DNA of 64,000 bases from Microbacterium sp. zg-B96. GTDB lineage: Bacteria > Actinomycetota > Actinomycetes > Actinomycetales > Microbacteriaceae. The notes beneath the pieces are model-generated. The model was not told the origin of the DNA, did no database searches, and was given only the letters and a program-made list of their open reading frames with translations. A program made the translations under genes and the position numbers. Positions 27,522 to 35,996 of this stretch are shown in pieces. The DNA is taken from contig NZ_CP126738.1 of the NCBI RefSeq assembly GCF_030246865.1, positions 2,232,001 through 2,296,000 of the forward strand, read 5' to 3'. Numbering within the stretch: the stretch's first letter is position 1; each line of letters starts with the position of its first letter.

Positions 27522-30275
27522 GTGACGCATCTTCTCGGCCGGCACGCCGAGCGCGAAGCGGTCGAAAAGCTCCTCACGCGGGCACGAAGCGGGCACAGCG
27601 GAGCGCTCGTGCTGCACGGTGAGGCCGGCATCGGAAAGACCGCGCTGCTTGACCACGCCCGTGCGGCTGCGGCGGCGTCCGGGTTCCGCGTGGAGATCTC
27701 GGTCGGTGTGGAGTCGGAGTCGCAGTTCGCGTTCGCCGGCCTGCACCAGTTGTGCGCGTCGCTGCTGCATCACGCGAGTGCCCTGCCCGAACCGCAGCAG
27801 ACGGCGCTGGGGGTGGCGTTGGGGCAGCAGGCGGGCGACCCTCCCGACCGCTTTCTCGTCGGGCTCGCGACCCTCAACCTGCTGGCCGAGGTGGCCGAGC
27901 GGGCACCGCTGCTGTGTCTCGTCGACGACGCGCAGTGGCTCGACGACGCATCCGCGCAGGTGCTCGCGTTCGTGGCGCGACGGGTGTCAGCCGAGCGGAT
28001 CGCGCTCCTGTTCGCGGTGCGCGACGCCGCGCGGGAGGATGCCGCAGCCGAGCCGGCGGCGCTGGCCGACTTGCCGCAGCTGCGCCTCGACGCTCTCTCC
28101 GAGGCGCATGCGCGGGAACTGCTGACGTCGGGGCTGCCCGCTCCGCTCGACGAGAGGGTATTCGAGCGGATCATCGCCGAGTCATACGGCAATCCGCTTG
28201 CGCTGGTCGAATTGCCACTCAGTGCGGCGGCCGCACAGCTGGCCGGCGGATACGAGGTGCCGAGCGCTCTGGATGTGCCGCGCCGCGTCGAAGAGAGCTT
28301 CCGCCGCCGATCCCGCAGCCTGCCCGCCGACACCCAGCTGCTGCTGCTCGCCGCGGCAGCGGACCCCACCGGAGACGCGGCGCTGCTGTGCCGCGTGTCG
28401 GCGCAGCTCGGCGTCGCTGAAGACGCCCTCGCACCTGCCGAGGCCGCCGGGCTGCTGGTTGTCGACAATCGGGTCACCTTCCGGCATCCGCTCGTACGCT
28501 CGGCCGTCTATCGTGATGCGCCGCCGTCCGACGTGCGTCGCGCGCACGACGCCCTGGCGGCCGCCACCGACCCCGACACCGACCCCGACCGCCGCGCCTG
28601 GCACCGCGCCCAGGCGGTGCAGGGCACCGATGAGGATGCCGCCGCCGAGCTGGAGCGGTCGGCGGGTCGCGCACGTGCCCGCGGCGGGCTGGCCGCATCG
28701 GCGGCGTTCATGCAGCAGGCGGCGACGCTTACTCCGGAGCCGGGCGCGCGGGCGCGCCGCGCGCTGGAAGCTGCGCACACCAAGCACGAGGCCGGCGCGT
28801 CCGAAGCGGCATCCGAACTGCTGGCGATGGCCGCCGCAGGGCCGCTCGACGCGCTGCAGCAGGCCCGCCTGGAGTTGCTGCGCGCTCGGATCGCGTACCA
28901 TGTCGCACGCGACGGTGAGGGGCCGGTGATGCTGTTGAAGGCGGCCGAAAGCCTCGCCCGGCTGCACCCGGCACTGGCCCGCGAAACCTACCTGGACGCC
29001 ATCGACGCCGCGATCAGCACCGGCGTGCCCGGGACTGGCTCCGCGGTGCGGGCAGTGGCTGAGGCCGCCCGCAGCGCACCCGCCCCGCCCGGGTCACCAC
29101 GACCGGCGGATCTGCTGCTCGACGGGCTGGTGACCACGTTCACCCGGGGGCACGCGGCGGGCGTGCCGGAGTTGCGGCAGGCGCTGGCCGCATTCTGCGA
29201 CGGCGTAAGCGGTGACCCGGCGACCGACGCAGACATCCGCCGCTGGGGATGGCTCGCGGCACGGACGGCGATGACGGTCTTCGACGAGGACCTCTTCTTC
29301 ACGCTCGGCGCGCACCATATGCGGTCGGCCCGTGAAGCCGGCGCGCTGGCCACACTCCCCGCGGCTCTCCTCGTCCAGTCCGTCATGCTCGTGCTCTCCG
29401 GTGAGTTCACCCGGGCGGCCGAGCAGACCGAGGCCGCAGCGGCCACCAAGGCCGGACTCCACCTCCACACGCGCCTCATCCTGGCTGCGTGGCGCGGCCA
29501 AGCCGAAGAGGCCGCGGAGATCACCTCAATGATCGGCCAGGCGGGCCCCGCCCGCGGGCGCAGCGCCGAGATGACCATTGCCGGGTACGCCTTGGCGGTG
29601 TTGCACAACGGTTCGGGCGACTACGCGGCGGCACAGAGCGCCGCGGCACGCGGCATCGAATCCGAAGGCCTGAAGTTCAACAACCTCATCTACTCCGAGC
29701 TCATCGAGGCGGCCAGCCGTTCCGGCCAGCCCGAGAGCGCGACCGAAGCACTCGCAGAGCTCACCGCACGAGCGAACGCCGCCGGCACCCCCTGGGCCCT
29801 CGGACTGGCCGCCCGCTCGCAAGCGTTGACCACCCCTGGGCCGGTTGCCGAGGACCACTACCGCGAGGCGATCGACCACCTCGCGCGCAGCCGCATGGCG
29901 GCCCACCTGGCCCGCACGCACCTCGTCTACGGCGAGTGGCTGCGTCGCGAGGGCCGGCGCCAGGACGCCCGCGAACAGCTGCGCACCGCCCACGACATGC
30001 TGACGACCATGGGGGCCGAGGCGTTCGCCCAACGCGCGGCCCGCGAGATGCGCGCCACCGGCGAGCATCCCCAGAAGCGCACCGCTCAGCCGACCGACGC
30101 CCTCACCGCCCAGGAGCTGCACATCGCCCGGCTGGTGGCGGCGGGCGCGACGTCGCGCGAGGTCGGCACGCAGCTGTTCCTCAGCCCGCGCACGATCGAG
30201 GCGCACCTGCGCAACATCTTCCGCAAGCTCGGCGTCACGTCCCGCCGGCAACTGCGCGACATGCCGCTTTCTTAA
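27522..30275 (+). CDS. LuxR-family ATPase regulator (LAL type)
   Basis: 917 residues from GTG 27522 (THLLGRHAEREAVEKLL). Walker A GEAGIGKT is at about residue 35, Walker B CLVDDAQWLDD at about 130. A long TPR-like helical region follows, then a C-terminal LuxR HTH with ALTAQELHIARLVAAGATSR and TIEAHLRNIFRKLGVTSRRQ. It is about the same size as the LAL protein at 13084 but differs in sequence. Its last 70 bases plus 40 bases of downstream DNA are duplicated at 31410-31525. It diverges from the MerR operon. Confidence 0.92.
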   Translation: MTHLLGRHAEREAVEKLLTRARSGHSGALVLHGEAGIGKTALLDHARAAAAASGFRVEISVGVESESQFAFAGLHQLCASLLHHASALPEPQQTALGVALGQQAGDPPDRFLVGLATLNLLAEVAERAPLLCLVDDAQWLDDASAQVLAFVARRVSAERIALLFAVRDAAREDAAAEPAALADLPQLRLDALSEAHARELLTSGLPAPLDERVFERIIAESYGNPLALVELPLSAAAAQLAGGYEVPSALDVPRRVEESFRRRSRSLPADTQLLLLAAAADPTGDAALLCRVSAQLGVAEDALAPAEAAGLLVVDNRVTFRHPLVRSAVYRDAPPSDVRRAHDALAAATDPDTDPDRRAWHRAQAVQGTDEDAAAELERSAGRARARGGLAASAAFMQQAATLTPEPGARARRALEAAHTKHEAGASEAASELLAMAAAGPLDALQQARLELLRARIAYHVARDGEGPVMLLKAAESLARLHPALARETYLDAIDAAISTGVPGTGSAVRAVAEAARSAPAPPGSPRPADLLLDGLVTTFTRGHAAGVPELRQALAAFCDGVSGDPATDADIRRWGWLAARTAMTVFDEDLFFTLGAHHMRSAREAGALATLPAALLVQSVMLVLSGEFTRAAEQTEAAAATKAGLHLHTRLILAAWRGQAEEAAEITSMIGQAGPARGRSAEMTIAGYALAVLHNGSGDYAAAQSAAARGIESEGLKFNNLIYSELIEAASRSGQPESATEALAELTARANAAGTPWALGLAARSQALTTPGPVAEDHYREAIDHLARSRMAAHLARTHLVYGEWLRREGRRQDAREQLRTAHDMLTTMGAEAFAQRAAREMRATGEHPQKRTAQPTDALTAQELHIARLVAAGATSREVGTQLFLSPRTIEAHLRNIFRKLGVTSRRQLRDMPLS

Positions 30276-30318
30276 CCCCGGATCCACACCCTCTTGACCC
30301 GGTGCCGAACAGGATGGG
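30206..30318 (+). repeat. Direct repeat copy 1: LAL gene 3' end plus downstream promoter
   Basis: About 110 bases that recur at 31410-31525 in the same orientation with roughly 85 percent identity by eye. It covers the codons for LRNIFRKLGVTSRRQLRDMP, the stop and the CTTGACCCGGTGCCG element. The repeat flanks a segment of about 1.1 kb holding the membrane-protein gene at 30635. Confidence 0.75.
30294..30318 (+). promoter_or_regulatory. MerR-type promoter element A (degenerate)
   Basis: TTGACC at 30294-30299 followed by CGGTGCCGAACAGG. It shares its first 14 bases with element B but appears to have lost one or two bases in the spacer, and no -10 is apparent. It lies 18 bases after the LAL stop. 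Probably a decayed copy. Confidence 0.35.
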
Positions 30319-30634
30319 GTTCCCCGAAACACTTTGCTCTGACGGTGCATTGTGCGACCGATTCTGGACCATTCCTCGGTCCAGAACTCATCGCGGAAGC
30401 ACGAGTCCGCAGCGTCGCGCTGCCCAATCGCTTCGTCATCCCGCCCGGGTGGGGACGTCGCTACGGGAAGGACGCCAAGCCTGTCCTGCCTGCACAAGCT
30501 TTCAATCCGTAGTCATCGCCGCGGCATTGATCCGTCCTTTATCGAACCGGTGCTTCGTGGCGACATCGCGGGCAGGACCGCATGGCGATGTCGCATTCGC
30601 GTGGCTTCGGCGTCCCCTGCCGCATTTGGACAAT
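30319..30634. other. Intergenic stretch, no supported gene
   Basis: About 315 bases, visibly less GC-rich than the flanks. A short + frame ending at 30512 contains EARVRSVALPNRFVIPPGWG, faintly like an old-yellow-enzyme N-terminus, but the rest does not follow and I do not call a gene. It may be debris brought in with the repeat-flanked segment. Confidence 0.4.
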
Positions 30635-31216
30635 ATGCTGACGATCGTGACAGACGACCAAATCGCCGTGGCCGTGATCGCAGGCCTGTCGGCCCTGGCC
30701 GTGGCCGTCGTCGGCCTAGTGGGAGCGCTCGCGTCACGCAACGAGCCCCGCGCTGCCAAGGAGCTCGCCGCTCTGAACACCATCCTCGAAAGGCTCCCCC
30801 CAGGCGAGGCCCGCGACGCGCTCGAAGACAGGCGGACACGCATAGCGGTTGCATACGGCGCGCGTCGCGAGCCCCTCGGCGTGTTCACGGTGGCGTACCT
30901 GTTCTTCTTCGGCGGCTATCTGCTCTCGTTGGTTTCTCTCCTCGTGGTAGGCGGAGATGCAGGAGCTTGGCAGTCTCTGGTCACCAGTTTGTTCGTCGGG
31001 CTCGTATTCACCGGCCTCGTCTTCGTGCTCATCGGCTTCGCGCTCTTCGTCGCCGGAATCGTGTTCAAGGTTCGCGACTGGCGACACGGACACAACCTGC
31101 AAATCTCGGCCGATGGCGCCTTGGCGCCGACCGCTGTAGACCTGCCAGACGCGGCCCATGGGCTTCCCCGTCAAGGGATCCCCGAGCGCCCGACGCGAGC
31201 AGCACAGGCGAGTTAG
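30635..31216 (+). CDS. Membrane protein of unknown function
   Basis: 193 residues. Helix 1 is AVAVIAGLSALAVAVVGLVG; then a charged cytoplasmic helix (LAALNTILERLPPGEARDAL), then at least two more membrane helices (FTVAYLFFFGGYLLSLVSLL and FVGLVFTGLVFVLIGFALFV) and a soluble tail. No family recognised. The Shine-Dalgarno for ATG 30635 is weak (TTTGGA); GTG 30650 is an alternative. It is enclosed by the two direct repeats and so may be an inserted gene. Confidence 0.6.
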   Translation: MLTIVTDDQIAVAVIAGLSALAVAVVGLVGALASRNEPRAAKELAALNTILERLPPGEARDALEDRRTRIAVAYGARREPLGVFTVAYLFFFGGYLLSLVSLLVVGGDAGAWQSLVTSLFVGLVFTGLVFVLIGFALFVAGIVFKVRDWRHGHNLQISADGALAPTAVDLPDAAHGLPRQGIPERPTRAAQAS

Positions 31217-31409
31217 CGATCCATCTCCGCGCGATGCCCCGCGGCGAGCCATCGGGGACGACCTGCTGCGTCGTTTCAGTGCCTTAGTGGCTGTCGGCTG
31301 AGCAAGCCCTCGCGGCCCCTCCAACCCCAACGGCAGTACGCGGAAGCTGCGGGACCCGCAGTCGTGCCGAGGTCCCGTGGCGCATAACCATGACCCGATT
31401 TCCTGCGCC

Positions 31410-31525
31410 CCTGCGCAACATCTTCCGCAAGCTGGGCATCACGTCCCGCCGGCAGTTGCGCGACGTGCCGCTGTCCTGACCCGCTTTCGCGCCCCTCTTG
31501 ACCCGGTGCCGGGAACAGGGGGTGG
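31410..31525 (+). repeat. Direct repeat copy 2: orphan LAL 3' end plus promoter B
   Basis: Encodes LRNIFRKLGITSRRQLRDVP, the last HTH helix and tail of a LAL regulator, ending in a stop at about 31480 with no upstream gene body. Differences from copy 1 are mostly third-position changes (for example GTG for ATG before CCGCT), so the two copies diverged while under coding constraint or come from different strains. It is followed by a better-preserved promoter than copy 1. Confidence 0.75.
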
Positions 31526-31528
31526 AGT
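31498..31528 (+). promoter_or_regulatory. MerR-type promoter element B, upstream of NAD(P)-binding gene
   Basis: TTGACC at 31498-31503, 19-base spacer, then TGGAGT at 31523-31528. The spacer carries the dyad arms ACCCGGT and ACAGGGG. A 19-bp spacer is too long for unaided RNA polymerase and is the hallmark of MerR-activated promoters. It lies 39 bases before the start at 31567. Confidence 0.5.
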
Positions 31529-31566
31529 GTCCTCTGCGTCGTCTTCGGCGGAAAGGGAGCATGCGG

Positions 31567-32238
31567 ATGAGGGTCTTCATCATCGGAGCCACCGGGGCGG
31601 TCGGCGGTCTGCTGGCGCAAGAGCTTCGGGAGCGCGGCGACCACGTCTCGGGCCTCGTGCGCCGCGAGCAGCAGCGCGCCGAGCTCGCGGTCCGTGGCGT
31701 CGACGCGAGCGTCGGGGAGCTGGGCTCTCTGAGCGCTGACGACCTGGCATCCCTGCTGACGGGAATGGATGCCGTCGTCTACACCGCCGGCTCGAACGGC
31801 GGCGCCCGCGACGTCACGGTCGCGATCGACGGCGAAGGCGTGGTCACGGCACTGGACGCCGCGTCACTGGCCGGGGTGCCGCGCTTCGCGCTGGTATCGG
31901 TGCTGCCCGAGGCAGGCCGCGGGCAGAAGCTCAGCGCCGACGAGGAGTTCTACTTCGCGGTGAAGAAGCTCGTCGACGTCACCGTCAGCATGAGCGACCT
32001 CGACTGGCTGATCCTGCGGCCGTCGCTGCTCACCGACGACGCGGGCATCGGAACGGTCTCGCTCGGCCCGGCCCAGCCGCACGACGAGATCCCCCGCGCG
32101 GACGTCGCCGCCACCCTCGCGGAGCTCCTCCACGAGCCCCGGATCTCCCGGCAGATCCTCGAAGTCACCCAGGGTGCGACGCCGATCGCGCAGGCGGTTC
32201 GAGCTGCCCGCCCACGAGCCTTCTGCGGCGGCTTCTGA
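31567..32238 (+). CDS. NAD(P)H-binding atypical SDR-family protein
   Basis: 223 residues. The Rossmann loop GATGAVGG follows the first strand RVFIIGATGAVGG, and the second strand ends in VRREQQR, fitting NADP(H). The fold and length match the atypical SDR_a5/NmrA-like group (LVSVLPEAG, LDWLILRPSLLTDD), which often lacks the catalytic Tyr-Lys pair. ATG 31567 has GGGAG 7 bases upstream, whereas the ATG at 31561 is only one base from it. It is probably expressed from promoter B. A sensory or reductase role in stress response is plausible only. Confidence 0.8.
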   Translation: MRVFIIGATGAVGGLLAQELRERGDHVSGLVRREQQRAELAVRGVDASVGELGSLSADDLASLLTGMDAVVYTAGSNGGARDVTVAIDGEGVVTALDAASLAGVPRFALVSVLPEAGRGQKLSADEEFYFAVKKLVDVTVSMSDLDWLILRPSLLTDDAGIGTVSLGPAQPHDEIPRADVAATLAELLHEPRISRQILEVTQGATPIAQAVRAARPRAFCGGF

Positions 32239-32256
32239 TGGGCGACCCCCGCGCGC

Positions 32257-32287
32257 TTGACCCTGTGCCGACAACACGGTGTCCACT
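32257..32287 (+). promoter_or_regulatory. MerR-type promoter element C, upstream of ABC transporter
   Basis: The best-preserved member: TTGACC (32257-32262), 19-base spacer, TCCACT (32282-32287). The arms ACCCTGT and ACACGGT pair at 6 of 7 positions around the centre of the spacer. It begins 18 bases after the stop of the NAD(P)-binding gene and 106 bases before the ATPase start. Confidence 0.55.
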
Positions 32288-32362
32288 GGATGGGCCCCGC
32301 GGGCGCCGCCTCGGCCCCGCCCTCACGGCGTCATCGGACGCAGAAACACCTGGAGCATCTCA

Positions 32363-33277
32363 ATGATCGAAGCTCACTCCCTGACCAAGCGCTACGGCGC
32401 GAAGACCGCCGTCGACAGCATCGACTTCACCGTCCGCCCGGGGGTGGTGACCGGGTTCCTCGGCCCGAATGGCGCGGGCAAGTCCACCACGATGCGCATG
32501 ATCATGGGACTCGACCGCCCGTCGTCCGGTTCGGTCACGGTCAACGGCATGCCGTACGCCCGGCACCAGGCCCCGCTTCGGCAGGTGGGGGCGCTGCTGG
32601 ATGCCAAGGCGGTGCATCCCGGGCGCAGCGCCCGCAGCCACCTGCTCGCGTTGGCCGCTACACATCGCATCGGCGCCCGACGTGTGGACGAGGTGATCGC
32701 CCTCACCGGGCTCGGCTCCGTCGCGCGTCAGCGGGTGGGCGGCTTCTCGCTGGGCATGGGCCAACGGCTCGGGCTCGCCGTGGCGCTGCTGGGAGATCCG
32801 GCGACCCTCATCCTCGACGAGCCGGTGAACGGGCTCGACCCCGAGGGCGTGGTGTGGGTGCGGCGGTTCGCGCGCAGTCTCGCTGCGGAGGGGCGCACCG
32901 TCTTCCTCTCTTCGCACTTGATGAGCGAGATGGCGCAGACGGCCGACCACCTCATCATCCTCGGCCGTGGACGCATCGTCGCCGACGCTCCGGTGAGCCA
33001 CGTCCTCGCGCGCGCCGGGGGTGATGCGGTGCAGGTGCGCACACCCCAGGTCTCCGCCCTCCTGCCCCTACTGGACGCCGAGGGTGCGACCGTGGCACCG
33101 ATCGAGCCCGACCTGCTGTCGGTCACCGGACTCACCGCGCCGCGCATCGCCGAGATCGCCGCCGCCGCAGGCATCGTGGTGCACGGACTCACCCCGGTGA
33201 CGCGGACACTCGAAGAGGCCTACATGGAACTGACCCGAGACGACGTCGAATACCGCAGCACGGAGGCAGCCCGATGA
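32363..33277 (+). CDS. ABC transporter ATP-binding protein (ABC-2/drug-export type)
   Basis: 304 residues. Walker A GPNGAGKST, signature GGFSLGMGQR, Walker B LILDEPVNGLDP and the switch-region His (VFLSSHLMSE) are all present. The C-terminal extension after residue 215 is typical of CcmA/DrrA-like exporters that work with an ABC-2 permease. ATG 32363 has TGGAG 8 bases upstream. The following permease starts at the stop codon (ATGA), so both subunits are coupled. Export of a drug, lipid or peptide is likely; the substrate is unknown. Confidence 0.92.
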   Translation: MIEAHSLTKRYGAKTAVDSIDFTVRPGVVTGFLGPNGAGKSTTMRMIMGLDRPSSGSVTVNGMPYARHQAPLRQVGALLDAKAVHPGRSARSHLLALAATHRIGARRVDEVIALTGLGSVARQRVGGFSLGMGQRLGLAVALLGDPATLILDEPVNGLDPEGVVWVRRFARSLAAEGRTVFLSSHLMSEMAQTADHLIILGRGRIVADAPVSHVLARAGGDAVQVRTPQVSALLPLLDAEGATVAPIEPDLLSVTGLTAPRIAEIAAAAGIVVHGLTPVTRTLEEAYMELTRDDVEYRSTEAAR

Positions 33278-34146
33278 GCACCACCACCGCACACCCCGCC
33301 CTCTCCCCCGTCGGCCACGATCTCCGATTCACCGGAGTGGTGCGTGCGGAGTGGATCAAACTCCGCAGCATCCGCTCCACCTGGTGGGCCTACGCGATCC
33401 TGGTCGTGCTCACGGTCGGGCTCGGAGCGCAGATGTCCGCGTCGCTCAGCTTCCAGGGCGTCGACGCCGTTCCCACCCAGGACGCGGTGCAAGACATGGC
33501 GGTGTACGCCGTGATGGTCAGCACCGATGTCAGCACACTCATCGTGAGCGTGCTGGGCGTGCTCGTGATCGCCGGTGAGTACGGCACCGGCATGATCCGG
33601 TCGACCCTCATCTCCGCGCCCAAGCGCGTGCCGGCGCTGCTCGCCAAGGCGCTCGTCTTCGCCGTCGTGACCTTCGTCGTGAGCGCCGTCGCGTTTGCGA
33701 TCACGGTTCCCACCTCGGTGGGGCTGTTCGCGGGCAACGGTTTCGATGTGGCCCTCGACGACCCGCAGTACTGGCTCGCGCTGCTCGGGGGTGTGGGGTA
33801 CCTCGTTCTGGTGGGACTCATCGCGTTCGGCATCGGGGCCCTCCTGCGCAACACCGCCGGGGGCATCGCGGTTGCGGTCGGCCTGGTGCTGGCGGCGCCG
33901 CTCGCGCTGAGCCTCGTACTCGGCTTCGCGTCGTCGGGCTGGGTGGAAAACGTCGCGACGCTGCTGCCGTCGATCGCCGGCAGCCTCCTCTTCAGCTACC
34001 CCACCGAGCAGAGCTGGGTGGACCTTCTCCCACCGGAATCCGCCGGCTGGCTCACCGAACCGTGGCAGGGCGCGCTCGTCCTCGTCGCCTGGGCGGTCGT
34101 GCTGTTCACCGCCGCGGCCGTGCTCCTCAAGCGCCGGGATGCCTGA
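33274..34146 (+). CDS. ABC-2 type permease
   Basis: 290 residues with six membrane helices: first helix WWAYAILVVLTVGLGAQ, then VSTLIVSVLGVLVIAGEYGT, whose GEYGTGMIRSTL is the ABC-2 loop signature seen in NatB/YhaP-like permeases. It overlaps the ATPase stop by ATGA at 33274-33277. It forms the membrane half of the exporter and belongs to the unit controlled by promoter C. Confidence 0.88.
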   Translation: MSTTTAHPALSPVGHDLRFTGVVRAEWIKLRSIRSTWWAYAILVVLTVGLGAQMSASLSFQGVDAVPTQDAVQDMAVYAVMVSTDVSTLIVSVLGVLVIAGEYGTGMIRSTLISAPKRVPALLAKALVFAVVTFVVSAVAFAITVPTSVGLFAGNGFDVALDDPQYWLALLGGVGYLVLVGLIAFGIGALLRNTAGGIAVAVGLVLAAPLALSLVLGFASSGWVENVATLLPSIAGSLLFSYPTEQSWVDLLPPESAGWLTEPWQGALVLVAWAVVLFTAAAVLLKRRDA

Positions 34147-34195
34147 GCCTCGCGGCCCCGGGGTTCGAACCATGGCTACAGATCAGGAGAAGGAC

Positions 34196-34612
34196 ATGAC
34201 TCAGGAGACAACGACAGGCACGGGCGACACCGCGACGGTGCAGCTCGACAGCGGGGATCGGATCAGCAGCTACGTCGCGAGGTTCGCCGACGGGCGCGTC
34301 GCGGGGCGGGCGGACTTCATTGAGGCGCCGGAGGGGCGCCCGGAGCGGATCTTCTTCCACACCGAGGTCGATCCGGCATACGGCGGACGCGGCATTGGGG
34401 CGCTGCTCCTTCGCGAGGCGCTTGCCGACAGCATCCGCCAAGGCGTGACTGTCGTCCCGATGTGCCAACTGTTCGCTCGCCACCTCAGGAAGCGCGGCGG
34501 TGAGTACATCGCCGCGGGCGGGGCGTACCGTACGCCGCGACTGGCGGACGTCGATTTGGTGGGGCGCACGCTCGGAGGTCCCGCACGCGGGGCGGGAGCC
34601 GGTCGTCCTTGA
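34196..34612 (+). CDS. GNAT-type N-acetyltransferase (YjdJ/CG-like)
   Basis: 138 residues from ATG 34196, which has AGGAGAAGG immediately upstream. The acetyl-CoA loop (HTEVDPAYGGRGIGALLLRE) is the Q/R-x-x-G-x-G/A motif of GNAT enzymes, and the following VTVVPMCQLFARHLRKR matches the short Acetyltransf_CG family with its conserved C-x-x-x-x-x-Y/H region. The target is unknown. It follows the ABC permease by 49 bases in the same direction and its stop overlaps promoter element D. Confidence 0.8.
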   Translation: MTQETTTGTGDTATVQLDSGDRISSYVARFADGRVAGRADFIEAPEGRPERIFFHTEVDPAYGGRGIGALLLREALADSIRQGVTVVPMCQLFARHLRKRGGEYIAAGGAYRTPRLADVDLVGRTLGGPARGAGAGRP

Positions 34613-34639
34613 CTCTGTGGGGGGAACACGGTGTCTGGT
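34609..34639 (+). promoter_or_regulatory. MerR-type promoter element D, upstream of broken CPBP gene
   Basis: TTGACT (34609-34614), 19-base spacer, TCTGGT (34634-34639), with the same AACACGGTGTC end as element C. The predicted start of transcription falls a few bases before ATG 34655, giving an almost leaderless message. Confidence 0.5.
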
Positions 34640-34654
34640 GTATCCCACACGCCC

Positions 34655-35000
34655 ATGCCGACGAAAGAAGCAACGGCTTCCGGTTCGACGTCTTCGGGCG
34701 GGCGCTGCTCGTCATCGTTCCGGTGTGGACCGTCGTCCCGGTCGTGCTGTACTGGTGCTGCACGCGGGGTTCAATACGTTGGGCTTCATCTTCGATGCGG
34801 CGCTGCGGGTCGACGTCAACGCCGCGTATGACCGCTCGGCGGGCGTGGGCGACCTGACGACGCTCCTCCCCGGACTGATCGCCGTCCTCGCCGCCGTGGT
34901 GGTGTGGCAGCGCACCCGGCGCACCGGGCCGGCGCGCACGACGGCGGATGCCGAGGCTCGCGTCGAGGCGGAGCCGGTCAGTCACCCCTCAGCAGGGTGA
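34655..35000 (+). pseudogene. Truncated, frameshifted CPBP intramembrane protease
   Basis: The clear part is the C-terminus, LVLHAGFNTLGFIFDAALRV then a final helix GLIAVLAAVVVWQRTR and stop at 34998-35000. HxxFN is the third motif of CPBP/Rce1-like glutamic intramembrane proteases. A preceding helix (GRALLVIVPVWTVVPVVLYW) is in a different frame, with the switch at about 34755. The central EExxxR motif and the first helices are absent. The region starts with promoter D and ATG 34655, so a once-active gene lost its middle. Confidence 0.6.
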
Positions 35001-35131
35001 ACAACTCGTTGTCGAAGTTCCGCACCACGGTGGCTGACGACCCTACCGCCGCGGCATTGCTGGACAAGGTGGCGGGCGCCGGGTACTGGACGCCTAGACG
35101 CCGCGAGCACGCCTGGGCAGAAGAGTTGCCG

Positions 35132-35803
35132 TCAGCCGTCGGTATCGGTCCACGACGCGATGTCCACGCCGTGGTTGTCGGGAGATGCGAGCGACCACCA
35201 AGCTGGCGCGGATGACGCGTCGACGAGCCTGCCGCCGGCGGCGAGCGCGGCATCCACTCGCGCTTGGGCCTGGTCGGCCGGCACGAAGACGTCGAAGTGC
35301 GTGCGGCCCCTCCCCGGGGCGTCGCCGGTGATCGGGTTGAAGGCCAACTGCGGTCCGCAGCGCAGCGGGTCGACGGCATCCGTGTCACCGAACGGCTCGT
35401 AGCCCAGCGCGGCCAGGAAGAACGGGCGCACATCGGCGTCGGAGTGCTCGGCGACGTAGATGCCGATCGCCTGCGCCCGCGAGGGATCGGCGGTCAGCCC
35501 GAGCTCTGCGGCGGCGTCGGACACGGCCGCCGCGAACTGCGGGGCCGCTGCCGGAATGCCGCCGTCGCTGGGGCGCGGGATGCGCACCACGACGCCCTCG
35601 GGACGCACGTCGATGTCGGGCAGGATGCCGAATCGCTCGGCCGCACCGACGACCGGCGCGACGAGACCCGCGGCGTGCGCGAGCGAGGTCGCGGTGAAGA
35701 CGGTGTGCGGACCGCTCTCCGTGACCCGCCAATCGGTGACGCCCGGCGCCCGGTGGAACTCGGCCGCCGAGATCCCGGGCGATGCGGTCGTTGGCTCGCT
35801 CAT
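35132..35803 (-). CDS. VOC/glyoxalase-like protein with pterin-dehydratase-like N-terminal half
   Basis: 223 residues from ATG 35803. The first 110 residues (GVTDWRVTESGPHTVFTATS, LVAPVVGAAERFGILPDIDV, GVVVRIPRP) resemble 4a-hydroxytetrahydrobiopterin dehydratase. The second half is a VOC/Glyoxalase_6 domain (VRPFFLAALGYEPFGD, RGRTHFDVFVPADQA, WSLASPDNHGVDIASW). The dehydratase His pair is not obvious, so this half may be structural. Small-molecule binding or isomerisation is the family expectation. It stands alone between the CPBP relic and the HhH gene. Confidence 0.75.
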   Translation of the reverse strand: MSEPTTASPGISAAEFHRAPGVTDWRVTESGPHTVFTATSLAHAAGLVAPVVGAAERFGILPDIDVRPEGVVVRIPRPSDGGIPAAAPQFAAAVSDAAAELGLTADPSRAQAIGIYVAEHSDADVRPFFLAALGYEPFGDTDAVDPLRCGPQLAFNPITGDAPGRGRTHFDVFVPADQAQARVDAALAAGGRLVDASSAPAWWSLASPDNHGVDIASWTDTDG

Positions 35804-35996
35804 GGCAACTCCTCATAGCTGTCTGACTCCCGGCCGCCGACGAGCGAGGAGCACACGCGCACCTCACAGTACTCGGCGGTCACGACACGCCGAATGCCGG
35901 GCGTGGGTGCCGGCCGGACGCCCGAACACCGCGCAGCCATCAGCACCAGCTCGAGACACGCGGTGCCCGGACCTGACGCCGAGTAGGGTGCACCGC

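Noticed and set aside
30294-30512. Short frame with EARVRSVALPNRFVIPPG as a possible old-yellow-enzyme fragment
   Set aside because: Only about ten residues are suggestive and the following sequence does not continue the family.
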